From an uncultured Neglectibacter sp. (lineage in GTDB: Bacteria; Bacillota; Clostridia; Oscillospirales; Acutalibacteraceae): a stretch of 64,000 bases of DNA. Shown here piece after piece: positions 26,288-34,180 of this stretch. Positions within the stretch are counted from its first letter, which is position 1, and every line of letters begins with the position of its first letter. Below the pieces are notes generated by a model. It saw only the letters and a program-made list of their open reading frames with translations, had not been told where the DNA came from and searched no databases. A program made the translations under genes and the position numbers. The DNA is taken from NCBI GenBank assembly GCA_947647615.1, contig CANSKS010000004.1:1-64000 (forward strand), read 5' to 3'.

Positions 26288-27523
26288 ATGGAAGAAAAAA
26301 TTGAGTTTCAGCCTGTACTGCTGGGCAGTGATATCAACGTTTACGGCATGGCCCGCTCTTTTCACGAGGCCTACGGCATAAAATCGGTGGCCATTGGAAA
26401 AGGAATCTTGGGCCCCTGCACCGCCAGCAAGATTGTTTCGGTGGAAGTGATAGAGCCTAATTTGGAGGATGACGCCGTTTTTGTAAAAACGCTGCTCAAC
26501 TTTGCCAAGCGCTACGAGGGCAGCCAAAAAAAACTTTTGTTGGTACCCTGCGGTGACAACTACATCAAATTGTTGGTGAGGAACCAGGAACAGCTTCGCG
26601 GGGTTTATGCCTTCGAGTGTATTGACGAAGCTCTGCTGATGCGGCTTTCCATAAAGGAAAGCTTTTACGAAGTATGTACCGAGCATGGCTTTTCTTTTCC
26701 CAAAACTGCTACCTGTTCCGCGGAAAACTATAAGGGTATTCAGCTCCCCTTCGATTTTCCTGTCATTATCAAGCCCTCCAATTCGGTAGCTTACTGGAAT
26801 TGCCGGTTCCCCCATAAGAAAAAGGTTTTCGTAGCCGAAAGCCGCCAGGAGTTCGACGCTATTTTAGAGGCCATTTATTCCTCCAGCTACCAGGATCACC
26901 TGATCCTTCAGGAATACATTCCCGGGGACGACAGCAACATGCGGGTGATGAACTGCTATTGCGGCCGGGATAAAAAGGTAAAGCTTATCGCCTTGGGAAA
27001 CGCTCTGCTGGAAGAACATTCCCCGGAGGGGATCGGCAGTTATGCCGCTATTATCAATGGGTACGACGAAAAGCTCAATGAACAGATGAAGGGCTTTTTA
27101 GAAGGCATAGGCTATGTGGGCTTCGCCAATTTTGATATGAAATATGACCAGCGCGATGGCACCTATAAGCTTTTTGAAATGAACCTTCGTCAAGGCCGCA
27201 GCAGCTTTTTTGTAACCGCCTCAGGCTGTAACTTGGCAAAATGGTTGGTGGACGACGTGATCTACCATAAGAATATGCCCTGTACGGTGGCAAAAAACAA
27301 GGTGCTTTGGACCATTATCCCCACCAAAATTATCTTCGACTACGTACAGAACGAACAGGTAAAAGCAGAAGCCAAAGAGCTGATCCGGGCCAAAAAGGTG
27401 TGCCAGTCCTATTACTATAAAGGGGACCGTTCCTTGAAACGGTGGATTCATTTTATAAAGAACCAATATCACTATTTTGAAAAGTACAAGCGCTATTTTG
27501 GAAACAAAGGGTTAAAAGATTGA
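26288..27523 (+). CDS. ATP-grasp carboxylate-amine ligase (D-aspartate ligase-like)
   Basis: 411 residues with the ATP-grasp fold. The ATP-binding lysine region is FPVIIKPSNSVAYWN (about 158-172), the second part LILQEYIPGDDSNMRV, and the metal/ATP site FEMNLRQGRSSFF (about 295-307). The family joins a carboxylate to an amine through an acyl phosphate; it resembles the D-aspartate ligase (Aslfm) type that adds D-Asp to the Lys side chain of peptidoglycan precursors. The adjacent Asp/Glu racemase, whose start overlaps its stop, supports D-Asp as substrate. The acceptor is unproven, since the neighbouring ddh implies DAP rather than Lys. A mycosporine- or peptide-type ligase is possible. Confidence 0.8.
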   Translation: MEEKIEFQPVLLGSDINVYGMARSFHEAYGIKSVAIGKGILGPCTASKIVSVEVIEPNLEDDAVFVKTLLNFAKRYEGSQKKLLLVPCGDNYIKLLVRNQEQLRGVYAFECIDEALLMRLSIKESFYEVCTEHGFSFPKTATCSAENYKGIQLPFDFPVIIKPSNSVAYWNCRFPHKKKVFVAESRQEFDAILEAIYSSSYQDHLILQEYIPGDDSNMRVMNCYCGRDKKVKLIALGNALLEEHSPEGIGSYAAIINGYDEKLNEQMKGFLEGIGYVGFANFDMKYDQRDGTYKLFEMNLRQGRSSFFVTASGCNLAKWLVDDVIYHKNMPCTVAKNKVLWTIIPTKIIFDYVQNEQVKAEAKELIRAKKVCQSYYYKGDRSLKRWIHFIKNQYHYFEKYKRYFGNKGLKD

Positions 27524-28239
27524 TGAAAAGTTTAGGCATTATTGGCGGTCTTGGCCCCATGGCCACCGCTTACCTTTTACAGCTGGTCATTGAAATGACA
27601 GACGCGAAGACAGACCAGGAACATCTGGACGTCATCGTGTTCGACCGGCCCAGCGTGCCCGACCGGACTGCTCATATTTTGGATCCCGAAAAGCCCTCTC
27701 CCCTTCCTTCTATGCGGGCGACTGCCCAAACTCTGGAACAGCTTGGGGCAGGCGTGCTCTGCGCCCCCTGCGTGACCTCTCATTTCTTTTACCGGGAGCT
27801 TTCGGCCAGTGTGTCGGTGCCCTTCCTTCACATGGTAAAGGAAACTGCAAAAGAACTCAAAGTGGAAGGGCGGAAAAAGGTAGGAATTTTGGCTACTACC
27901 GGCACAGTGCGCACCGGTTTGTTCCAAAGCGCCCTGGAAGAAAAGGGCTTGGATTTCGCGGTGCCGGAATCGCCGGGACAGCAGCTTGTTATGTCTCTCA
28001 TTTATGAGGAGATCAAGGCAGGTCTCCCTCCCGACCCGGAAAAATTCCAAAAGATTTCCCGGGAATTATATGGGAAGGGCTGCGACAGCATTATTTTGGG
28101 ATGCACGGAGCTTTCCCTTATCAAAAAGTCTGCCGCTTTGGGCCATGGGTATTTGGATGCCTTGGAAGTCCTTGCCAAACGCTGTGTCGCTGCCTGCGAA
28201 GGGCCCGTCAAGGCCCAATACCTTCATCTGATCACCTAA
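27523..28239 (+). CDS. Aspartate/glutamate racemase family protein
   Basis: 238 residues. Starts SLGIIGGLGPMAT, typical of aspartate racemases. The two catalytic cysteines are visible in CAPCVTSHFF (where PCNTAH is usual) and ILGCTELSL. It would convert L-Asp to D-Asp without cofactor. ATG at 27523 overlaps the TGA of the ATP-grasp gene by one base, so the pair is translated together; the second asnB follows after 21 bp. In E. faecium a similar racemase supplies D-Asp to the D-Asp ligase. Confidence 0.88.
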   Translation: MKSLGIIGGLGPMATAYLLQLVIEMTDAKTDQEHLDVIVFDRPSVPDRTAHILDPEKPSPLPSMRATAQTLEQLGAGVLCAPCVTSHFFYRELSASVSVPFLHMVKETAKELKVEGRKKVGILATTGTVRTGLFQSALEEKGLDFAVPESPGQQLVMSLIYEEIKAGLPPDPEKFQKISRELYGKGCDSIILGCTELSLIKKSAALGHGYLDALEVLAKRCVAACEGPVKAQYLHLIT

Positions 28240-28260
28240 TTTAGAAAGGGGAACTTGCCC

Positions 28261-30114
28261 ATGTGCGGCTTTATTGGTTTTATGAACACACCGGAAGTCA
28301 CCGACAGCCCTGGGGTAATCCGTGCCATGGCGGACCGTATTATCCACCGGGGACCGGACGACGCCGATTATTATGTAGATGAAAAGATCTCTTTGGGGTT
28401 TCGCCGGCTTTCCATCATCGATTTGGAGGGCGGACGGCAGCCCATTCTCAACGAGGACAACAGCAAGGCACTGGTATTCAACGGCGAGATCTACAATTAT
28501 CAAAGCCTGCGGGAAGAGCTGCAAAAAAAGGGACATGTATTCACCACAAAATCGGATTCCGAAACTATTTTACATGGCTACGAGGAATATGGCAAAGAGA
28601 TTCTGCAAAAGCTTCGCGGCATGTTCGCCTTTGTCATTTGGGATAAAAAGGCGCAAAAACTGTTTGGGGCCCGGGATATTTTTGGTATCAAGCCCTTCTA
28701 TTATTACCAGAAAAACGGGCAATTCTTTTTTGGCTCCGAAATCAAAAGCTTTCTTTCCCACCCGGCCTTCGAAAAGGAGCTGGATGAAGAGCGCATTCCG
28801 GAATATCTTTCTTATGAATATATTCCCAATGAAAAAACCATTTTTAAAAACGTATATAAGCTTCCCGGCGCCCATTACCTGGAATATGAAAAAGGTAAGC
28901 TGAAAACGGAACGCTATTACCGCATAGAGTACCGCCCGGAGGAAGACAAATCTTTAGAATACTGGGAAGATGCTATTACCCGGGAGTTCAGCGAATCGGT
29001 AGCCATGCACCAAATAAGCGATGTGGAAGTAGGCTGCTTTCTTTCTTCCGGCGTCGATTCCAGCTATGTGGTAAAGGAAATTTCTAAGGGAACCAAAAAA
29101 GTGAAGACTTTTTCCGTGGGCTATGAAGAGGAGAAATACAGCGAGCTGCCCTACGCTCAAGACTTTTCCTCGGTGGTGGGCGTGCCCAATATTTCCAACA
29201 AGGTCTCTGCCGATGAATTTTTCGACGCCATGCCGGAGATCCAATATTTCATGGACGAACCCTTGCCCAATCCTTCGGAGATTCCCCTTTATTTTCTGGC
29301 AAAGAACGCCAGAAAATATGTGAAGGTGGTGCTTTCCGGAGAAGGGGCCGACGAGCTCTTCGGCGGCTATCCCATGTATTTGCAGGGCGGTCATTTCCAA
29401 CGGTATTGTAAAAAAATACCCCGCCCCCTGCGGAAGCTGGCCGGAGCTGTAGCAAAACGCTGCCCGGAATTTAAAGGGAAACATTTTATTGTGCGGGGCG
29501 CCATGGAGCCTTACCAACGGTTTATGCGCGCCAACTATGTATTCCAAAGCGAGGAACGTCAAAAATTTTTAAAGCGGCCCATCACTTCTTCCTTACCCGA
29601 AGAGTACAGCAAGCGTTATTTTGACGAGGTTTCCAATCTGGATGAACCCACCCAGCTGCAATATGTAGATATGCACACCTGGATGATCTACGATATTCTC
29701 TTGAAGGCAGACCGCATGAGCATGGCCAATTCCCTGGAACTACGGGTTCCCTTCCTGGATAAAAAAATGCTGGAGCTTTCCACCCGCATTCCCAGCAGGT
29801 TTCGGGCAGACTGTACCACGGAAACTACGAAAAAAGCTCTGCGCAGTGCGGCAATTAAACAGCTGCCGGAGCGCACAGCCAACAAGAAGAAGCTTGGTTT
29901 TCCCGTACCCTTGTCCGATTGGCTTCGGGAAGACAAATACTATGAAAAGGTAAAACAAGCCTTTCAAAGCGAAACTGCGGAAAAATTTTTCGTGACAAAA
30001 GAGCTTCTCGCCTTGCTGGACGCACACAAAGCCGGGAAGGCTTTCAACATGCAGAAGATCTGGTCCTTCTATACCTTTATCATATGGTATGAAGAGTTTT
30101 TTATTAAAAACTAA
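28261..30114 (+). CDS. asnB: AsnB-type glutamine amidotransferase/asparagine synthase (copy 2)
   Basis: 617 residues with the same architecture as copy 1: MCGFIGFMN (Cys2 nucleophile), IHRGPDDADYY, FNGEIYNYQ, FLSSGVDSSYV and GEGADELFGGYPMY. The copies are clearly paralogous along their whole length, yet diverged enough to suggest different acceptors. In this position it could amidate the D-Asp added by the ATP-grasp ligase, giving D-Asn, as AsnH does in L. lactis (inference). AAAGGGGAAC precedes the ATG at 28261, which places Cys at position 2. Confidence 0.93.
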   Translation: MCGFIGFMNTPEVTDSPGVIRAMADRIIHRGPDDADYYVDEKISLGFRRLSIIDLEGGRQPILNEDNSKALVFNGEIYNYQSLREELQKKGHVFTTKSDSETILHGYEEYGKEILQKLRGMFAFVIWDKKAQKLFGARDIFGIKPFYYYQKNGQFFFGSEIKSFLSHPAFEKELDEERIPEYLSYEYIPNEKTIFKNVYKLPGAHYLEYEKGKLKTERYYRIEYRPEEDKSLEYWEDAITREFSESVAMHQISDVEVGCFLSSGVDSSYVVKEISKGTKKVKTFSVGYEEEKYSELPYAQDFSSVVGVPNISNKVSADEFFDAMPEIQYFMDEPLPNPSEIPLYFLAKNARKYVKVVLSGEGADELFGGYPMYLQGGHFQRYCKKIPRPLRKLAGAVAKRCPEFKGKHFIVRGAMEPYQRFMRANYVFQSEERQKFLKRPITSSLPEEYSKRYFDEVSNLDEPTQLQYVDMHTWMIYDILLKADRMSMANSLELRVPFLDKKMLELSTRIPSRFRADCTTETTKKALRSAAIKQLPERTANKKKLGFPVPLSDWLREDKYYEKVKQAFQSETAEKFFVTKELLALLDAHKAGKAFNMQKIWSFYTFIIWYEEFFIKN

Positions 30115-30127
30115 TTTAAAGAGCGGA

Positions 30128-30169
30128 AAAGCATAACAGGCGGTTCACAGACCGCCTGTTATGCTTTTT
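30128..30169 (+). terminator. Strong terminator of the asnB cassette
   Basis: Perfect 17-bp stem AAAGCATAACAGGCGGT / ACCGCCTGTTATGCTTT with loop TCACAG, then T residues. It can also work on the minus strand for the PilZ gene. Confidence 0.92.
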
Positions 30170-30203
30170 GGTTAAAAGAACAGAACACAGAAGCATTAAA
30201 AAC

Positions 30204-30896
30204 TCAATAATACCCCCGTTTTTGACGTTGAACCTCAAAGATGCTCTGTATAATTTTTTCCTGGTCCTCTTCCGTCAACTCCAAAAATTTACAGCCATAT
30301 TCAAATTTGCTATTTCCTCTCTCGGTAACGCGCAACACTTCACAAAACATGGCCGACACCGGACTGTCGTCTAACAGTTTTACTTTTAAAAGGAATCTGT
30401 CGCCCTTATGGTATTTACGATCCGAGCCGATGCAGGCCCCACCCACACTGATATTCAGCAGCTTGCAGCTTTTTTCACCCATTTCCAATCCACTGAACTT
30501 CGTAACAGTTGCATCCAAGTTCGTTTCCAAACGAAAAAAGGCGCGGGCGTTTTCCATTCCCGTGACAGTGAGGCCTTCCACCTGCCAAACGTGTTGAGGC
30601 ATAGCGGTCATGGTGCCTTCCATATAAACAGCCTTCTTTTCACGCTCATCGTACCCACGGATTTTTACCAAAATGGACTCGTCAATTTGGAGGCCTACAG
30701 TCTCGGAATATTGATGCAGCTCCCCACGATCGCCGTCCAAAGCTTCCAGCTTTGCCACAAAAAGCGGCCGTCCTTTGTCGTTTGCTACCTCTACCCGCAT
30801 ACCAGAATAGGCGGCAAGCATCTTCGCTTTTTCCGCCGCTTCTGTTTTCTCCGGCGATTCTTTTCCCTTTTCGCCAAACAAACGAAAAAACTTCAC
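30204..30896 (-). CDS. YcgR-like PilZ-domain protein
   Basis: 230 residues. Residues about 30-110 form a YcgR-N-like beta domain; from about 113 the PilZ domain shows the c-di-GMP box RAFFRLE and NISVGGACIGSD (the usual D/NxSxxG). It should bind cyclic di-GMP and act on motility, surface traits or secretion. The GTG at 30896 has AGGAGAG 5-6 nt upstream; a TTG at 30914 is a weaker choice. It follows the diguanylate cyclase gene by 53 bp, so maker and receptor of the signal are paired. Confidence 0.85.
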   Translation of the reverse strand: MKFFRLFGEKGKESPEKTEAAEKAKMLAAYSGMRVEVANDKGRPLFVAKLEALDGDRGELHQYSETVGLQIDESILVKIRGYDEREKKAVYMEGTMTAMPQHVWQVEGLTVTGMENARAFFRLETNLDATVTKFSGLEMGEKSCKLLNISVGGACIGSDRKYHKGDRFLLKVKLLDDSPVSAMFCEVLRVTERGNSKFEYGCKFLELTEEDQEKIIQSIFEVQRQKRGYY

Positions 30897-30949
30897 AAAA
30901 TCTCTCCTAATCAAGCCGTTACGGCATTAAGATAATTTAATAAAAGGCA

Positions 30950-31867
30950 TTATTTCTCGTATAATTGCTTCATTTTCTCATCTGCCCAAATCACTCTGTT
31001 CCGGCCAGATTTCTTCGCGTCATACAGCATGGTGTCTGCCACTTTTAAGTAATAAGCATAAGAGCTTTCCGATTTCGGGACAACAGAAACCCCTCCTACA
31101 CTAATGGTAACCCATTCCGACACCGCCGGGTCGTGAGGAATATGAAGGTCCTCCACCGCCTGCCGTACCTTTTTCAAATACTCAAAGGCCTTTTCGGAAT
31201 CATCTCCCAAAAGGAACGCCACAAACTCCTCGCCGCCATACCGGGCAAGAAAATCTGTGCTGCGCCGCAGGTAAGAAGAAGCCGTCTTCGCAACCGCCTG
31301 AATGACCTTGTCACCGGCCGGATGTCCAAAAGTGTCGTTATATGCTTTGAACTTGTCAATATCAAACATACAAATGGAAAAAGGAACATGCAGGCGAATT
31401 GCCTCTTTCCACTTCATGGCGCTGTAACGGTCGTGCTGCCTTCTGTTGCCTATCCCCGTCAGCTGGTCCGTTTGGGACTGGTACTCTACCTGCCTGCGGT
31501 AATTATACAGCTTCACGTGGGTGTTCACCCGCGCCTTGACGATTAGAGGACTAAAGGGCTTTGTGATATAATCTACTGCGCCCAGCACAAGCCCCCGCTG
31601 CTCGTCTGCTACATCGGAAAGGCTGGTGATCAGAATCACGGGGACGCTTTGAGTAATAATTTGTTCTTGCAATTTTTTCAACAGCGTAAAGCCATCCATG
31701 CCCGGCATAACTACATCCAGCAGGATTAAAGAATAATCTTCTTTGCTGGCACGGCTCAACCCCTCCTCTGCCGTGTGGGCAAGAGTCACATCGTAATCGT
31801 CTTCCAAAATGGATTCCAGCTGGGTTGCCTGCACAACACTGTCGTCTACAATCAATATCTTTTCCAT
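30950..31867 (-). CDS. Response regulator with diguanylate cyclase (REC-GGDEF) domain
   Basis: 305 residues. N-terminal receiver with ILIVDDSVVQ and the phospho-acceptor in LILLDVVMPGMDG, Lys in YITKPFSP. C-terminal GGDEF domain with DQLTGIGNRRQ, MFDIDKFKAYND, the active site GGEEF (about 211) and an inhibitory I-site RSTD five residues before it. So it likely makes c-di-GMP under phospho-control with product inhibition. No histidine kinase is adjacent. The start at 31867 begins the usual REC N-terminus; GTG codons at 31873 and 31879 are alternatives. Confidence 0.9.
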   Translation of the reverse strand: MEKILIVDDSVVQATQLESILEDDYDVTLAHTAEEGLSRASKEDYSLILLDVVMPGMDGFTLLKKLQEQIITQSVPVILITSLSDVADEQRGLVLGAVDYITKPFSPLIVKARVNTHVKLYNYRRQVEYQSQTDQLTGIGNRRQHDRYSAMKWKEAIRLHVPFSICMFDIDKFKAYNDTFGHPAGDKVIQAVAKTASSYLRRSTDFLARYGGEEFVAFLLGDDSEKAFEYLKKVRQAVEDLHIPHDPAVSEWVTISVGGVSVVPKSESSYAYYLKVADTMLYDAKKSGRNRVIWADEKMKQLYEK

Positions 31868-32073
31868 ATTCACAGTCACTTTCCTTATCCCGCAGATCCT
31901 AGAATTTTGGCCTGCACAGGAAATAATCTATTCCTGCTCTTCTTTCATCAAATCTTCACATTTCCCATTGGAACACATAGAACTTCCGCCTTTTACAGAA
32001 GCTCTGCCCAAAGGAAAGCACTTACTCTCTATGTGTCAAAACAAGGGAAATGTAGATGATATAAGTTTCATCC

Positions 32074-32102
32074 ATTATACCTTGTCTTGGGAAAAAATAA
32101 CA
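32074..32102 (-). promoter_or_regulatory. Probable promoter of the diguanylate cyclase/PilZ pair
   Basis: Minus strand: consensus TATAAT at 32079-32074 with a weak -35 (TGTTAT) 17 bp upstream. It leaves a leader of about 200 nt before 31867. Confidence 0.5.
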
Positions 32103-32146
32103 GCCCTTTTTTCAAATTTATCGCAAAGATTAGCCAATCCAAGACG

Positions 32147-32174
32147 AAAAAAGAGGGCCATGGCTTTAGCCCTC
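32147..32174 (-). terminator. Terminator of asnA
   Basis: Minus strand: GAGGGC, 10-nt loop, GCCCTC, then six T residues, starting a few bases after the asnA stop. Confidence 0.85.
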
Positions 32175-32184
32175 AGGTAACTGC

Positions 32185-33186
32185 TTACAACAATACAATA
32201 TGGTTCTCTTTGCAGACCCGGATGGTTTCTTCATCCCACAGGGAAGCCTGCACTTCCCCAATATGGGCTTTCCCCAACAAAAGCATGCAAAGCCGGCTTT
32301 GTCCAATGCCTCCGCCAATAGTCAAAGGCAGTTCCCCTTTTAAGAGCATCTGGTGGAAGGGAAGCTCACGCCGGTAATCGCATTTTGCCTCCTGCAGCTG
32401 GCGGTTTAAGCTTTCCGAATCCACTCGAATTCCCATGCTGCTGATTTCCAAAGCCACGCCCAACGTCTGGTGCCAAAACAACAGGTCGCCGTTCAATTCC
32501 CAATCGTCATAATCGGGAGCGCGGCCGTCGTGCCTTTCTCCGCTTTTCAGCTTTCCGCCAATCTTTTGAATAAATACTGTTTTATGTTCCTTCACAATGG
32601 CATTTTCCCGCTCCTTCGGAGTGAGCTTTGGCCAGCGGTCTTCCAACTCTTGGGCGGTGACAAAAAAAACCTCCCGGCAGAGCTCCGTTTCCAGGTCGGA
32701 AAACTGACATTTCAATTCATCCAAAGTGCCGCAAATAGCGCTGACAATTCGGCACACAGTGCCCTTCAAATATTCCTCATTCCGCATAGAACGGTCAATC
32801 ACTTTCTCCCAATCCCACTGGTCCACATAAATAGAATGCAGGTTATCCAGCTCTTCATCCCGGCGAATGGCGTTCATATCGGTAATAAGACCATTGCCCA
32901 CGAAAAACTCATAATTATGTAAGGCAAGTCGCTTCCATTTGGCCAAAGAATGCACTACCTGAGCTTCTTTCCCCACTGCCGGCACATCAAAGCCTACCGG
33001 CCGTTCCACTCCATTCAGATCGTCATTGAGCCCGGTGGCCGGGTCTACAAACAAAGGCGCTGTCACTCGTTTCAGGTGAAGGGCTGCGCACAGCTTTACC
33101 TGAAAAACGTTTTTGATAAGCCCTATCGCCTTCTGGGTCTCATACAAGCGAAGGGTCGCTTTATAATGTTTTGGAACTATCGTCAT
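32185..33186 (-). CDS. asnA: Aspartate-ammonia ligase (asparagine synthetase A)
   Basis: Ammonia-using asparagine synthetase with a class II aaRS-like fold, 333 residues, the family's usual length. Signatures: [65 protein letters not shown], and the C-terminal [17 protein letters not shown]. It makes asparagine from Asp, ammonia and ATP. GGAGG precedes the ATG. With asnA present for free asparagine, the two asnB genes are freed for other amidations. Own promoter, leader and terminator. Confidence 0.96.
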   Translation of the reverse strand: MTIVPKHYKATLRLYETQKAIGLIKNVFQVKLCAALHLKRVTAPLFVDPATGLNDDLNGVERPVGFDVPAVGKEAQVVHSLAKWKRLALHNYEFFVGNGLITDMNAIRRDEELDNLHSIYVDQWDWEKVIDRSMRNEEYLKGTVCRIVSAICGTLDELKCQFSDLETELCREVFFVTAQELEDRWPKLTPKERENAIVKEHKTVFIQKIGGKLKSGERHDGRAPDYDDWELNGDLLFWHQTLGVALEISSMGIRVDSESLNRQLQEAKCDYRRELPFHQMLLKGELPLTIGGGIGQSRLCMLLLGKAHIGEVQASLWDEETIRVCKENHIVLL

Positions 33187-33308
33187 CCTATTCCCTCCAA
33201 CCGGAAAACCTCCTGGCAGTTTCCCGTCGCGTTTTGTGAAATTGATCCGGCACTCCTAAGGGAACCGGCATTACACCGACCAGCTTCCCACGAAGGACAT
33301 TGCTCTTT
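33187..33308 (-). promoter_or_regulatory. Structured 5' leader of asnA, class unknown
   Basis: About 120 nt of GC-rich leader. A stem GGGAA...TTCCC encloses a CGG...CCG hairpin (about 33249-33284), and further pairing (CCGGA..., GGAGGTTTTCCGG) lies near the ribosome site. It lacks the T-box GGTGG sequence and a terminator stem, so if regulatory it would act on translation. I cannot name a class. Confidence 0.4.
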
Positions 33309-33314
33309 GCAAGT

Positions 33315-33343
33315 ATTATACCGCAAATAAAAGCTTTTTGCAA
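33315..33343 (-). promoter_or_regulatory. SigmaA promoter of asnA
   Basis: Minus strand: TTGCAA (33343-33338), 17-bp spacer, consensus TATAAT (33320-33315). Predicted leader about 120 nt. Confidence 0.85.
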
Positions 33344-33387
33344 AAAAAACTTCCCGCAAGGAGTGTCTAATTAACCTAAAACACCGC

Positions 33388-34152
33388 TTACGGGACAAAC
33401 TTTTCTTCCGGAGTATCCTCAATAGAGAAAAGGTAATGGAGCATTTGCTCCGGATTGTTTAAAAATTGCTTTGTCAAACGGAAATGCTCCGTTTCCCGGT
33501 AATCTGCCACGCGGAGCCCGCTTTCCTGAAAAAGAAATACTTCGGCATTGGGAAATGCCATTAAAATGGGGGAATGCGTAGAGATGATAAACTGAGAACC
33601 CGCACTGGTAAGACGGCGCAGTTCTGTTAAAAGCACAAGGAGACGGCTTGGCGATAAAGCGGACTCCGGTTCGTCCAGCAAGTAAAGACCGTTCCCGCCA
33701 AACCGGTTTTGCACAAGGGCCAAAAAACTTTCCCCGTGGGACTGCTTATGGAGCGAACGGCCGCCATAGCTTTCCAAAGCACAGGGATCATCCTCTTCCA
33801 GGCGTTCCAAATAAGTGGCCATATTGTAAAAGCTTTCCGCTCGTAAAAAGAAACCGTCTTTAAAATAGGCCTTTCGCACCGGAGTCAGGTATTCGCCCAG
33901 CGTGGAGTGGGTATTTTCTGTAGAAAACCGGAAATGCTTGGAGCCTCCTTCCGGATTAAAGCCACAGCACAAAGCAATAGCCTCTAAAAGGGTGGACTTT
34001 CCGGTTCCGTTTTCCCCCACAAAAAATGTGACGGGGCTTTCGAACACCATCCGGTTTTTTTCCCGAAGGTAGCGTACCGGCGGCAGGTCATAAAAATAGG
34101 CGTCTTCCGGGACCAGCCCGTGAAGCTCAACTGCCGAAAGATATTTTATCAC
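33388..34152 (-). CDS. Stand-alone AAA/ABC-type ATPase
   Basis: 254 residues of one SMC/RecF-like ATPase head: FFVGENGTGKSTLLEAIA (Walker A, about 44), the ABC-signature-like KQSHGES, LYLLDEPESALSP (Walker B, about 154) and FIISTHSPILMAFP (switch). There is no membrane partner or nuclease domain. Similar small predicted ATPases (COG3910 type) occur alone in many Firmicutes; function unknown. GTG start with AAGGAG upstream. It follows the fused kinase by 28 bp and is probably cotranscribed with it. Confidence 0.82.
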   Translation of the reverse strand: MIKYLSAVELHGLVPEDAYFYDLPPVRYLREKNRMVFESPVTFFVGENGTGKSTLLEAIALCCGFNPEGGSKHFRFSTENTHSTLGEYLTPVRKAYFKDGFFLRAESFYNMATYLERLEEDDPCALESYGGRSLHKQSHGESFLALVQNRFGGNGLYLLDEPESALSPSRLLVLLTELRRLTSAGSQFIISTHSPILMAFPNAEVFLFQESGLRVADYRETEHFRLTKQFLNNPEQMLHYLFSIEDTPEEKFVP

Positions 34153-34180
34153 CGCAATCTCCTTCCCAAAGCCGGCAGCC

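Larger units (their letters stand above)
31868..32184. other. 317-bp intergenic region
   Basis: Contains, on the minus strand, the asnA terminator (32147-32174) and then the probable promoter of the GGDEF gene. The roughly 200-nt leader between that promoter and the gene shows no RNA family I recognise. Confidence 0.55.

Noticed and set aside
33187..33308. Cobalamin riboswitch in the asnA leader
   Set aside because: A GGGAAG...CGGTG...CCGG string resembles part of the B12 box, but the rest of the core is absent and the gene has no B12 link.
33187..33308. T-box for Asn
   Set aside because: No AGGGTGGNACCGCG-type sequence and no terminator/antiterminator pair.
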